Shown here piece after piece: positions 47,479-56,097 of a DNA stretch of 64,000 bases (positions within the stretch are counted from its first letter, which is position 1; every line of letters starts with the position of its first letter). The DNA comes from AC-32 sp963728765 (GTDB lineage Bacteria > Actinomycetota > Thermoleophilia > Gaiellales > Gaiellaceae): assembly GCA_963728765.1 (NCBI GenBank), contig CAVSKX010000004.1:1-64000 (forward strand), given 5' to 3'. The notes beneath the pieces were generated by a model. That model did no database searches. It was not told where the DNA came from and saw only the letters and a list, made by a program, of their open reading frames with translations. Both the position numbers and the translations under genes were made by a program.

Positions 47479-48455
47479 GCGCCACGGCCGTGGTTGCCGT
47501 CGACGGCGGCGCCTCGAAGACGCACCTGGCGCGGCTGGGCCGCGACGGCGCCCTGCTGGAGCTCGTGCGCGGGCCCGAGAGCTCGCCGCAGAACCTCGGC
47601 CTCGAGCGCGCACTCGCCGTGCTCGACCGCCTGTTCGAGCAGGCCGGCGGCCGCTCGGGCGAGGCCGAGGTGGCGCAGTTGAACATGTCGGGCGTCGACT
47701 TCCCGAGCGAGGAGCGCGAGCTGCGCGAGGCGATCGAAGCGCGGCGCTGGGCCGAGCGGGTGGTCGTCGACAACGACACCTTCGCCGTCCTGCGCGCGGG
47801 CACCGAGCGCGGCTGGGGCGTCGCCGTCGTCTGCGGCTCGGGGATCAACTGCGTCGGCGTGGCCGCGGACGGCCGCCACGCGCGCTTCCCCGCCCTCGGC
47901 ACGATCACCGGAGACTGGGGCGGCGGCTGGGACGTCGGTAACGCGGCGCTGTTCGCAGCCGCGCGAGGCGAGGACGGCCGCGGGCCGCACACGGCGCTCG
48001 AGCACGCGGTGCCGACCTACTTCGGGCTCGAGACGCCCGCCGGGCTCGCGGAGGCGATCCACCGCGACGAGATCCCTCTGCGCCGACTGGTCGAGCTGCC
48101 ACCTGTCGTGTTCGCCGAGGCCGAGCACGACGCCGTCGCGGCGGAGATCGTGGAGCGGCTCGCCTCCGAGATCGTCGCGATGGCCCGCGTAGCCCTCCAG
48201 CGCCTCGACCTCGTCGAGGAGTCGGCGGAGGTGCTGCTGGGTGGCGGCCTGCTGCAGACCGGCGACGGCCGCCTCAGTGCGGCGGTCGAGGACGAGCTGC
48301 GGCGGCTCGCACCGAGGGCGACGGTGACGGCGCCGAGCTCGCCGCCGATCGTCGGCGCAGCACTGCTCGGCCTCGACGCGATTGGTGCGGACGCACAAGC
48401 CCAGCGGCGAGCCCGCGAGGAGCTCGAGGCCGCGGTGGAGGCCGAGCGTGGCTGA
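47475..48455 (+). CDS. BadF/BadG/BcrA-type ATPase, likely sugar (GlcNAc) kinase
   Basis: A 326-residue ASKHA-fold kinase related to N-acetylglucosamine kinase: the phosphate-1 loop VVAVDGGASKTHLARLG, then VVDNDTFAVLRAGTERGWGVAVVCGSGINCVGV, FPALGTITGDWGGGWDVG and the adenosine loop VLLGGGLLQTGD. It probably phosphorylates the imported sugar for the GH4 enzyme. The ATG overlaps the GH4 stop (ATGA), and its end overlaps the ATPase gene by eight bases. Confidence 0.88.
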   Translation: MSATAVVAVDGGASKTHLARLGRDGALLELVRGPESSPQNLGLERALAVLDRLFEQAGGRSGEAEVAQLNMSGVDFPSEERELREAIEARRWAERVVVDNDTFAVLRAGTERGWGVAVVCGSGINCVGVAADGRHARFPALGTITGDWGGGWDVGNAALFAAARGEDGRGPHTALEHAVPTYFGLETPAGLAEAIHRDEIPLRRLVELPPVVFAEAEHDAVAAEIVERLASEIVAMARVALQRLDLVEESAEVLLGGGLLQTGDGRLSAAVEDELRRLAPRATVTAPSSPPIVGAALLGLDAIGADAQAQRRAREELEAAVEAERG

Positions 48456-49527
48456 CGTCCGCTACGTCCAGGCGACGAAGCTCTACCCCGGCAGCTCCAC
48501 GCCCGCGGTCGACGCGCTCGACCTCCTGGTCGGCGACGGCGAGCTGATGGTGCTCGTCGGCCCGTCGGGCTCCGGCAAGACGACCGCGCTGCGGATGCTC
48601 GCGGGCCTCGAGGAGGTCGACGCGGGCGCGGTGCTGATCGGCGGCCGCGACGTCACCGACCTGCCGCCGAAGAAGCGCGACATCGCGATGGTGTTCCAGA
48701 ACTACGCGCTCTACCCGTACCTCACGGTCTCCCAGAACATCGCGTTCCCGCTCAAGATGGCCGGCGTCAAGAAGGCCGAACGCGAGAAGCGGGCGGCCGA
48801 GGTCGCGCGGCGGCTCGGCCTCGAGCGCTTGATCGACCGCAAGCCGGCGCAGCTCTCCGGCGGCGAGCGCCAGCGTGTCGCGATGGGCAGAGCGATCGTC
48901 CGCTCGCCGAGTGTCTTTCTGATGGACGAGCCGCTCTCGAACCTCGACGCGAAGCTGCGCGTCCAGATGCGCGCGGACGTCGCCGCGCTGCAGCACGACC
49001 TCGGGATCACGACCGTCTACGTAACGCACGACCAGAGCGAGGCGATGACGCTCGGCCACCGCGTCGCCGTGCTCGACCTCGGGGAGCTGCAGCAAGTCGG
49101 GACGCCGCGCGAGCTCTACGACCGCCCGGTCAACCGCTTCGTCGCCGGCTTCATCGGCTCGCCCGCGATGAACCTCTGCGAGGTCGCGCTCGGCTCGAAC
49201 GGCGCCGTCTCGTTCTGCGGGCAGCGAGTCGAGCTGAGCGTGTCGACCGACGGCCGCTCGGCGGTCGTGCTCGGCTTCCGCCCCGAGGCGCTGGAGCTCG
49301 CCACCGACGGGATCCCCGCGTACGTCGAGGTCGTCGAGGAGCTCGGCGCCGACGCGTACGTCTTCTGCTCAGCCCGCCTGCACGAGGGCGCGGACGGGAC
49401 GACGCGGCTCGTCGCACGCACCGAAGCACGTGAGGCTCCGGGCCAGGGCGACCGCGTCTCGCTGCGGGTCAGGCCGGCCGACGCGCACGTCTTCGACCCG
49501 GAGACCGGAGAGCGCATCGATAGCTAG
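48448..49527 (+). CDS. sugar ABC transporter ATPase (MsmK/UgpC type)
   Basis: A 359-residue ATPase: Walker A GPSGSGKTTAL, Q-loop MVFQNYALYPYLTVSQNI, signature LSGGERQRVAMGRAI, Walker B SVFLMDEPLSNLDAKLR, switch VTHDQSEAMTLG, then the C-terminal MOI/TOBE domain (LGFRPEALEL..RLVARTEAREAPGQGDRVSLRVRPADAHVFD). A dedicated ATPase is notable because many actinobacterial sugar operons share one elsewhere. The GTG start lies inside the kinase gene. Last gene of the operon. Confidence 0.94.
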   Translation: MADVRYVQATKLYPGSSTPAVDALDLLVGDGELMVLVGPSGSGKTTALRMLAGLEEVDAGAVLIGGRDVTDLPPKKRDIAMVFQNYALYPYLTVSQNIAFPLKMAGVKKAEREKRAAEVARRLGLERLIDRKPAQLSGGERQRVAMGRAIVRSPSVFLMDEPLSNLDAKLRVQMRADVAALQHDLGITTVYVTHDQSEAMTLGHRVAVLDLGELQQVGTPRELYDRPVNRFVAGFIGSPAMNLCEVALGSNGAVSFCGQRVELSVSTDGRSAVVLGFRPEALELATDGIPAYVEVVEELGADAYVFCSARLHEGADGTTRLVARTEAREAPGQGDRVSLRVRPADAHVFDPETGERIDS

Positions 49528-49570
49528 TTGCGCGGCGAGCTTGCCCGTGACCGTGCCGACCAACCTAACC

Positions 49571-49721
49571 CCGGGGTCAGGTCTTGCGCTGCAACATCGA
49601 CGCGGCAACCGATCGAGTCGCGTGTGACGAGACGGCGAATCTTCGTCCAGATGGTGTTCGAATGTGGAGGCGTTCGTGCAAAGTCGGCACGGAAATGCGG
49701 CATTGCAAGACCTGACCCCGG
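49571..49721. mobile_element. REP/MITE-like element with 17-bp terminal inverted repeats
   Basis: CCGGGGTCAGGTCTTGC (49571-49587) is exactly inverted at 49705-49721. The interior (49588-49704) has no gene. The GGGGTCAGGTCTTGCA type of end is the kind found around REP elements mobilised by IS200-like REP-associated transposases; the transposase itself is not in the window. It fills most of the 249-base gap between the sugar operon and dnaE and ends 41 bases before the dnaE -10-like box. Confidence 0.75.
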
Positions 49722-49776
49722 TCGGGCGGGCCTGCGATCCGGGCACGTCGGACCGTCGAACTAGACTCGACTTCCC

Positions 49777-52700
49777 GTGGCTGACGCCGGCTTCGTCCAC
49801 CTGCACGTCCACTCCGAGTACTCGATCCTCGACGGGGCGTGCCGGATCCCCGCGCTCGCGGCGCGCGCGGCCGAGCTCGAGATGCCGGCCGTCGCACTCA
49901 CCGACCACGGCTCGCTGGCCGGCGCGGTCGAGCTCTACCGCGAGACCGGCAAGGTCGGCGTCAAGCCGCTGATCGGCTGCGAGGTCTACGTCGCCGAGGA
50001 CCGACGCGCGCAGCGCAAGGGGTACGCGCACCTGACCCTGCTGGCCGAGGACAACACCGGCTACGGGAACCTGATCAAGCTCGCCTCGGCCGGCTACCTC
50101 GAGGGCTACTACTACAAGCCGCGGGTCGACTGGGAGCTGCTCGAGAGCCACTCGCAGGGCCTGGTCGCGCTGTCCGGCTGCCTCTCGGGCCGCGTCTGCA
50201 AGGCGCTCGAGGAGAACCGCGACGACGACGCTCGCGCCGACCTCGACCGGCTCGCGCAGGTCTTCGGCCGCGACTCGACCTACGTCGAGATGCAGAACGC
50301 GGGCCTCGAGATCCAGCAGCGGATCAACCCGGCACTGTCGAAGCTTGCGGGCGACTCGGGGCTGCCGCTCGTCGCTACCGGCGACGTCCACTACCTGCGC
50401 CACGAGGACGCGAAGGCGCACGAGGCGCTCCTCTGCATCCAGTCGGGCGACTCGCTGAAGAACCCGAACCACTGGAAGTTCGACACCGACCAGTTCTTCT
50501 TCAAGTCACCGGAGGAGATGGCGCTCGACTTCCCCGGCCACGAGGAGGCGATGCGGCGCACGCTCGAGATCGCCGAGCGCTGCAACGTGGAGCTCGAGCT
50601 CGGGAACATCCTGCTCCCGAAGTTCCCGCTCCCCGACGGCAAGGACGCCTTCGAGTACCTCGTCGAGCTGTGTGAGAAGGGCCTGCACAAGCGCTACGAC
50701 CGGGTCACGCCGGAGCTCCAGGAGCGCCTGCGCTTCGAGCTCAAGACGATCAAGGAGATGGGCTTCGCGGACTACTTCCTGATCGTCTGGGACTTCATCG
50801 CCTTCGCGAAGCGGAACGGGATCTCGGTCGGCCCGGGCCGCGGCAGCGCGGCCGGCTCGCTCGCCGCCTACTGCCTCGAGATCACCGACGTCGACCCGAT
50901 CCGCTACGGCCTGCTCTTCGAGCGGATGCTGAACCCCGGCCGCAAGTCGATGCCTGACATGGACATCGACTTCGCCGTTGCCGGCCGCGACCAGGTCATC
51001 AACTACGTCGCCGAGAAGTACGGCCGCGACCGCGTCGCGCAGATCATCACCTTCGGGACGATGATGGCGCGGGCAGCCGTCCGAGACGCGGGCCGCGTGC
51101 TCGAGATCCCCTACGGCAGCGTCGACAAGATCGCGAAGCTGATCCCCGAGGGGCCGAAGGTCTACCTGGACGACTGCCTCAAGCCGGGCGCCGAGTTGAA
51201 ACAGGCCTACGACGCCGACCCGCTCGTGCGCGAGATCGTCGACCTGGCCAAGCCGCTCGAGGGGCTGATCCGCCAGGACTCGATCCACGCCGCCGGGGTC
51301 GTGATCGCGGACCGGCCGCTGACCGACGTCGTGCCGCTGCAGCAGAAGGGAGCCGACCAGGAGGTCGTGACGCAGTTCGGGATGTGGGACGTCGAGGCGC
51401 TCGGCCTGCTGAAGATCGACTTCCTCGGCCTGCGCAACCTCGACGTGATCGAGAAGGCGGTCGAGCTGGTCGGCGGCGTGGACATCGGCAAGCTCCCGCT
51501 CGACGACGCGGAGACCTACAAGATGCTGCAGCGCGGCGACACGGTCGGCGTCTTCCAGTTCGAGTCGTCGGGGATGCGCGAGGCGCTCCGCCAGGTCAAG
51601 CCGACCGAGTTCGAGGACCTGATCGCCCTCGTCGCGCTCTACCGGCCGGGGCCGATGGGCTACATCCCGGGCTACGCGCGGCGGAAGAACGGCCAGGAAG
51701 CGATCAGCTATCTCGATCCCCGCCTGGAGCCGATCACCGGCCTCAGCTACGGGATCTGCATCTACCAGGAGCAGTACATGGAGATCGCCAAGCAGCTCGC
51801 GGGCTTCACGCCGGCCGAGGCGGACGACCTGCGCAAGGCGATCGGGAAGAAGATCCACTCGCTGATGGCGTCCCTCAAGGACAAGTTCCTCGAGGGCTGC
51901 GCCGCCAACGAGGTCACGCCGGCGGTCGCGAACCAGCTCTGGAAGGACATGGAGCAGGCGCAGGACTACTCCTTCAACAAGTCGCACGCCGCCTGCTACG
52001 CGCTGATCGCCTACCGCACCGCGTGGCTGAAGGCGCACCACTCGAAGGAGTACATGGCGGCGCTGATCTCCTCCGTGATGAACACCAAGGACCGCGTGCC
52101 GTTCTACGTCAACGCGTGCCGCGAGATGGACGTTGAGGTTCTGCCGCCCGACGTGAACGGCTCCGAGTGCGACTTCGCGGTCGTCGAGGGGCGGATCCGC
52201 TTCGGTCTGAACGCGGTGAAGAACGTCGGCGACGCGGCGGCGCGCGCAATCGTGGCGGCGCGCGGGGAGGGCGGGCCGTTCACCACGCTCTGGGACTTCA
52301 CCGAGCGCGTCGACCCACAGGTGGTGAACAAGCGCGCGCTCGAGTCCCTCGTCAAGTGCGGCGCGCTCGACTCGACCCAGGGCTCGCGGCGCGGGATGCT
52401 GGAGGCGCTGGAGCACGCGCTGTCGCATGGCCAGCGCGCCTCCGATGAGCGCCTGCGGGGCCAGAGCTCGCTCTTCGCCGAGGTCGAGGAGAAGCTCGAG
52501 CACCCGCCGATCCGCAGCGAGGAGTTCGAGAAGAACGAACTGCTGCGGCTGGAGAAGGAGACCCTGGGGCTCTACGTCTCCGAGCATCCGCTCGAGGCGA
52601 TCAGGGCCCAGCTCCGGCGCAAGACCGATGCGACGCTGGCCGACCTCGGCCACCGGCGCGACGGGGAGATCGTCACCGTGGCCGGGATCGTCTCGGCGGT

Positions 52701-53148
52701 CAAGCAGCTGACGACGAAGAAGGGCGAGCCGATGGTCTTCCTGCGGCTCGACGACGTGATCGGCAGCGCGGAGGTTGTCGTCTTCAACTCGGTCTACGCG
52801 GCCGCGCGCGAGCTGCTGATCACGGACGCGGTGCTGGTCGTGAAGGCGCGTGTCGACCACAAGGAGGGCGAGTCGAAGCTGATCGCGCTCGAGGTCGCGT
52901 CGTTCGAGGCGACCCCGGAGCGACGCGAGGTGCGGCTCAAGGTCGACGCGCGGCAGGCGCGGGCCGGGATCATCCGCGAGCTCGCGGCGGTGGTGCGCGA
53001 CTTCCCGGGCGAGGCACCCGTCGTTGTCGATCTCGTCACCTCCGAGGGCCCGCGCACGCTCCAGTTCGGCAACGACTACCGCGTGAAGCCGGAGCCGGAC
53101 TTCTTCGCCGAGGTGAAGGCGCTCCTCGGCGAGGCCGCCGTGGCGTGA
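49777..53148 (+). CDS. dnaE: DNA polymerase III alpha subunit
   Basis: Replicative polymerase of 1123 residues, near the usual DnaE1 length. The PHP domain opens with VHLHVHSEYSILDGA and LTDHGSLAG; the catalytic aspartates are in MPDMDIDF (D396, D398) and KIDFLGLRNLD (about D548); the fingers GVFQFESSGMREALRQVKP, the YSFNKSHAACYALIAYRTAWLKAH segment, helix-hairpin-helix region and OB fold (TVAGIVSAVKQLTTKKGEPMVFLRLDD) follow. TAGACT (49762-49767) ends nine bases before GTG 49777. The end overlaps the VOC gene as GTGA. Confidence 0.96.
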   Translation: MADAGFVHLHVHSEYSILDGACRIPALAARAAELEMPAVALTDHGSLAGAVELYRETGKVGVKPLIGCEVYVAEDRRAQRKGYAHLTLLAEDNTGYGNLIKLASAGYLEGYYYKPRVDWELLESHSQGLVALSGCLSGRVCKALEENRDDDARADLDRLAQVFGRDSTYVEMQNAGLEIQQRINPALSKLAGDSGLPLVATGDVHYLRHEDAKAHEALLCIQSGDSLKNPNHWKFDTDQFFFKSPEEMALDFPGHEEAMRRTLEIAERCNVELELGNILLPKFPLPDGKDAFEYLVELCEKGLHKRYDRVTPELQERLRFELKTIKEMGFADYFLIVWDFIAFAKRNGISVGPGRGSAAGSLAAYCLEITDVDPIRYGLLFERMLNPGRKSMPDMDIDFAVAGRDQVINYVAEKYGRDRVAQIITFGTMMARAAVRDAGRVLEIPYGSVDKIAKLIPEGPKVYLDDCLKPGAELKQAYDADPLVREIVDLAKPLEGLIRQDSIHAAGVVIADRPLTDVVPLQQKGADQEVVTQFGMWDVEALGLLKIDFLGLRNLDVIEKAVELVGGVDIGKLPLDDAETYKMLQRGDTVGVFQFESSGMREALRQVKPTEFEDLIALVALYRPGPMGYIPGYARRKNGQEAISYLDPRLEPITGLSYGICIYQEQYMEIAKQLAGFTPAEADDLRKAIGKKIHSLMASLKDKFLEGCAANEVTPAVANQLWKDMEQAQDYSFNKSHAACYALIAYRTAWLKAHHSKEYMAALISSVMNTKDRVPFYVNACREMDVEVLPPDVNGSECDFAVVEGRIRFGLNAVKNVGDAAARAIVAARGEGGPFTTLWDFTERVDPQVVNKRALESLVKCGALDSTQGSRRGMLEALEHALSHGQRASDERLRGQSSLFAEVEEKLEHPPIRSEEFEKNELLRLEKETLGLYVSEHPLEAIRAQLRRKTDATLADLGHRRDGEIVTVAGIVSAVKQLTTKKGEPMVFLRLDDVIGSAEVVVFNSVYAAARELLITDAVLVVKARVDHKEGESKLIALEVASFEATPERREVRLKVDARQARAGIIRELAAVVRDFPGEAPVVVDLVTSEGPRTLQFGNDYRVKPEPDFFAEVKALLGEAAVA

Positions 53149-53525
53149 AGCTCACGGGCCACGCGACGGTGCTGCTCGTCGAGGACGTCGGCCGGTCGGT
53201 CAGGTACTACCGCGACGCGCTCGCGTTCGAGACGCACGCGTGGGAGGTCAACCCGGAGCACTACGGCTACGCGGAGCGCGACGGCTGTCATCTGCACTTC
53301 GCCTGCGTCCACGGGGCGCCGGCCCGGCCGAACCACGTCTTGGCGCCGCCGGACATGTTCGACGCGTACTTCTGGGTGGACGACGTGGAAGCGCTGCACG
53401 AGGAGCTGCGCGGCCGCGGTGCCGAGCTGCTGCACGGGCCGGTCGACCAGCCGTACGGGCTGCGCGAGGTGCGCGTCCGCGACCCCGACGGGTACATCCT
53501 CGCCTTCGGCCAGTTCCGGGACTGA
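53145..53525 (+). CDS. VOC-family (glyoxalase/bleomycin resistance-like) protein
   Basis: A 126-residue VOC protein: HATVLLVEDVGRSVRYYRDALAFETHAWEVNPEHYGYAERDGCHLHFA and DAYFWVDDVEALHEELRGRGAELLHGPVDQPYGLREVRVRDPDGYILAFGQF. Substrate unknown. The GTG start overlaps the dnaE stop by four bases. The following gap 53526-53664 contains an 8-bp inverted repeat (CTCGTGCG/CGCACGAG, 53650-53681) reaching into the next gene end. Confidence 0.86.
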   Translation: MKLTGHATVLLVEDVGRSVRYYRDALAFETHAWEVNPEHYGYAERDGCHLHFACVHGAPARPNHVLAPPDMFDAYFWVDDVEALHEELRGRGAELLHGPVDQPYGLREVRVRDPDGYILAFGQFRD

Positions 53526-53664
53526 GCGCAAAACGAAGCCGGCCCTCCGCTGCACGGTGTGCCGCGCGAGGCGGCCGTCAGGTCGGAGCAGCCCGAGCCG
53601 GCTTCTGAGCGGAATCTACTCTAGTCGCCGTTCCCACTAGTCCAATCGTCTCGTGCGGACCATT

Positions 53665-54696
53665 TCAGACGGACGCACGAGCAGACCCCGCGCGTCCTGA
53701 GGTCGGCATCGCAAGCGATGACTTTAGCGGGCGAGGATTTCCCGGAGCTGGGCGGGACTGATGTTGCCCCCGCTCAGGATCGAGCGCGACCTTCTTCCCG
53801 GCGAGTCTGTCGCTCAGCCGGAGCGCGGCAGCCAGTGGGGCGGCTCCCGCCGGCTCGACGAGGTTTCGGGTGCCCTCGATCATCAGCACCACCGCCCGTT
53901 CCAGCTCGTGCTCGTCCACGAGGACGAAGTCGTCGAGGTGCTGCCACAGGATCCGCTGCGGGAGCTCGAAGGCGACCCGGGTCGCCAGGCCCTCGGCGCT
54001 CGTCTCCATCCGGTCCTCGAGCAGCTCGCGCGCCTGCCACGAGCGGTAGGCAGCCGGCGCCGCGGACGACTGGACGCCGATTACCTCCAGGTCCGGTTTG
54101 ACCGCCTTGCCGGCCACGCACGCCCCAGCTGCCCCGCTGCCGCCGCCGACCGGCACGATCACGACCTCGACGTCGGGTTCGGTCTCCAGCAGCTCGAGCG
54201 TCGCCGTTCCAACGCCGGCGATCAGGTGCGGCTCGTTGCCGGAGTGGACGTAGCGGTATCCGTGCTCGCGCGCAAGCCCCTCGCAGTGCTCGCGCGCCTC
54301 GTCGAAGTCGCGGCCGTGAACGAGGAGCTCGGCGCCGAGCCGCTCCATCGCGGCCAGCTTGACCGGGTTCGCCCCCTCGGGGACGCAGACGATCGCCCTG
54401 ACATCGAAGATCCCCGCCGCGAACGCGATCGACTGGCCGTGGTTCCCCGTTGATGCGGTGATGACGCCGCGGCGGCGCTCGTCGTCGCTCAGCCGCGACA
54501 CGAGGTTGACGCCCCCGCGGACCTTGAAGGCGCCGATCGGCAAGTGGTTCTCGTGCTTGACGAAGATCTCGGCGCCGACGAGCTCGCTCAGCGCGCCGTT
54601 GGCATAGAGCGGCGTGGGTAGCAAGTGCGACGCGATCCGCCGCCGTGCATCCTCGACGTCGGCGAGGGTCGGGATCTCCAGCACCGCGGAGCTCAT
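53665..54696 (-). CDS. threonine/serine dehydratase, frameshifted near its 3' end
   Basis: A PLP enzyme of the threonine dehydratase family. IGAFKVRGGVNLV carries the PLP lysine, TASTGNHGQSIAFAA and VPVGGGSGAAGACVAG the phosphate-binding loop. The open frame gives 343 residues, but the last 35 are aberrant after LAGKKVAL. In the next frame the DNA reads ILSGGNISPAQLREILAR then TAA (53726-53724), the normal family end including the SGGN serine that contacts the PLP ring. One extra base around 53781 explains it: mutation, assembly error or a frameshift. ATG 54696 follows TAGGCT (54711-54706) by nine bases. Confidence 0.85.
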   Translation of the reverse strand: MSSAVLEIPTLADVEDARRRIASHLLPTPLYANGALSELVGAEIFVKHENHLPIGAFKVRGGVNLVSRLSDDERRRGVITASTGNHGQSIAFAAGIFDVRAIVCVPEGANPVKLAAMERLGAELLVHGRDFDEAREHCEGLAREHGYRYVHSGNEPHLIAGVGTATLELLETEPDVEVVIVPVGGGSGAAGACVAGKAVKPDLEVIGVQSSAAPAAYRSWQARELLEDRMETSAEGLATRVAFELPQRILWQHLDDFVLVDEHELERAVVLMIEGTRNLVEPAGAAPLAAALRLSDRLAGKKVALDPERGQHQSRPAPGNPRPLKSSLAMPTSGRAGSARASV

Positions 54697-54705
54697 GCGT
54701 GTTCG

Positions 54706-54723
54706 AGCCTAGCTGGCTAGGGT
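54706..54723. promoter_or_regulatory. back-to-back leaderless promoters
   Basis: The minus-strand TAGGCT (54711-54706) serves the dehydratase and the plus-strand TAGGGT (54718-54723) serves the VOC gene; only six bases separate the two boxes, and each lies 8-9 bases from its start codon. The two transcription units must compete for polymerase. Confidence 0.55.
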
Positions 54724-54731
54724 TCGCCGCC

Positions 54732-55130
54732 GTGAGACCGCGGCGGGTCTACGAAACGGTTCTCTACTCACACGACGTCGCCGCCACGGCCGCGTTCTAC
54801 TCGGACATGCTCGGGTTGCGGGTCGTCGACGGGCCGGACGACCTTGCGGCCGCCTTCCGGCTCGACGACGACGGTGTCTTGCTGCTCTTCGACCCGGAGC
54901 GCTCCGGGACGCCGGGCCGTCCGGTCCCCTCGCACGGCTCGGAGGGGCCCGGCCACGTGGCGTTCTCGGTCGGTGACGGCGAGCTCGACGCCTGGCGCGA
55001 GGAGCTGGTGGCGCGGGGCGTCGAGCTCGAGCAGGAGAAGGAGTGGTCGCGCGGCGGCCGCTCGATCTACGTCCGCGATCCGGCCGGGAACTCGGTCGAG
55101 CTGGTCGATGGCGACCTCTGGCCGCGCTGA
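54732..55130 (+). CDS. VOC-family protein
   Basis: A 132-residue VOC protein: YETVLYSHDVAATAAFYSDMLGLRVVDGPDDLAAAFRLDDDGVLLLFDP and GPGHVAFSVGDGELDAWREELVARGVELEQEKEW..GGRSIYVRDPAGNSVELVDGDLW, with His and Glu at the expected metal positions. The substrate is unknown. GTG 54732 is fixed by the TAGGGT box eight bases upstream. The 3' end overlaps the convergent membrane-protein gene by 64 bases. Confidence 0.86.
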   Translation: MRPRRVYETVLYSHDVAATAAFYSDMLGLRVVDGPDDLAAAFRLDDDGVLLLFDPERSGTPGRPVPSHGSEGPGHVAFSVGDGELDAWREELVARGVELEQEKEWSRGGRSIYVRDPAGNSVELVDGDLWPR

Positions 55131-55678
55131 CGCCGCCACATGACGAAACCGCCGGCGGCCACAACGGCTCCTGCCGCGAGGAGACCAAGGATCAGCGCGT
55201 AGCCCGTCCCGCTCGAGTCGCCCACCGCGGGCGCCCGCGCCGGTAGGCCCAGCCCGACCAGCGTCCCCTTCAGCAGCGGGTTGCGGTACCAGCCGCCGAC
55301 CGTCGTCATGTCGAAGATCGGCTGCCCCGGCTTTGTGTAGGTGACCGCGCCGCCGCGCGCGTACGGGTAGAGGTCCTGGCGCACGCGGGTCGTGGTGTCG
55401 GCCGGGACCGTCCAGACGATCGTGTAGCGCGGCCCCAGCTTGCCGCTCGGCCGCCCGGGCAGCATTGGGTTCGGCGACTGGCCGACGGCGGACGGGAAGA
55501 ACCCGCTCTCCTCCGTCAGCTCGGCGAGCTTCGAGCCGCTGAAGTGGTCGAGGTCGCGCATCTTCAGCGTCTTCGAGAACCCGGGCCCCGAGATCGAGGC
55601 CCGGCTCGGCTCCTTAGCGGCCGCGACCGCGGGCACGACGAGAGCGGCGAGCGCGACGGCGAGGCTGAGGCGGATCAT
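55067..55678 (-). CDS. exported, C-terminally anchored protein of unknown function
   Basis: A 203-residue protein: signal peptide (about 1-25, IRLSLAVALAALVVPAVAAA), a soluble domain (ASISGPGFSKTLKMRDLDHFSGSKLAELTEESGFFP..YTIVWTVPADTTTRVRQDLYPYARGGAVTYTKPGQPIFDMTTVGGWYR) and one transmembrane helix near the C terminus (GYALILGLLAAGAVVAAGGFVMW). It resembles no family I can name with confidence. An AAAGGAG site precedes ATG 55678. The tail is read opposite the end of the VOC gene. Confidence 0.72.
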   Translation of the reverse strand: MIRLSLAVALAALVVPAVAAAKEPSRASISGPGFSKTLKMRDLDHFSGSKLAELTEESGFFPSAVGQSPNPMLPGRPSGKLGPRYTIVWTVPADTTTRVRQDLYPYARGGAVTYTKPGQPIFDMTTVGGWYRNPLLKGTLVGLGLPARAPAVGDSSGTGYALILGLLAAGAVVAAGGFVMWRRQRGQRSPSTSSTEFPAGSRT

Positions 55679-55751
55679 GACCGGCTCCTTTACGAGGGTG
55701 TACTCGCGGATACACCGCTCGCGGCGGCCGGGTTCCGCGTGCCTGCCTCGC

Positions 55752-56054
55752 TCAGTCGCCGGCCCGGCCGAGCTCCTGGGCGACCTCGAACTTCTCGACC
55801 GAGAGGACGGAGCCGTCGACGGACTCGGCGGCGCGGCGGCGGGCCCTTGAAGCGACGGACTCGCTGTTCTCAAGCACTGCCGCGTTCTCCCACAGCGTGA
55901 GCGTCATCGTGCGCCCGTCCTCGGGGTCGACGAGGACGTAGCCTCCCGCGAATCCCTGGAGCTGCTCGACCTGGACTGCCGCCTCGGCAAACGCCTGCAC
56001 CGCCGCGTCGATTCGCGCCGGGTCAACCTCATACCGTGCAACGCGTGCCAGCAT
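55752..56054 (-). CDS. ABM-like dimeric alpha/beta-barrel protein
   Basis: A 100-residue protein with the antibiotic-biosynthesis-monooxygenase-like pattern: ARVARYEVDPARIDAAVQAFAEAAVQVEQLQGFAGGYVLVDPEDGRTMTLTLWENAAVLENSES. Members are small heme- or substrate-binding barrels or monooxygenases; no catalytic claim is made. ATG 56054 follows TAGGGT (56068-56063 on this strand) by eight bases. It is divergent from the ECF sigma gene. Confidence 0.75.
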   Translation of the reverse strand: MLARVARYEVDPARIDAAVQAFAEAAVQVEQLQGFAGGYVLVDPEDGRTMTLTLWENAAVLENSESVASRARRRAAESVDGSVLSVEKFEVAQELGRAGD

Positions 56055-56097
56055 GGCCCGGAACCCTATCGCGTCGGCGGGTGTAGGTACGGCAGTG

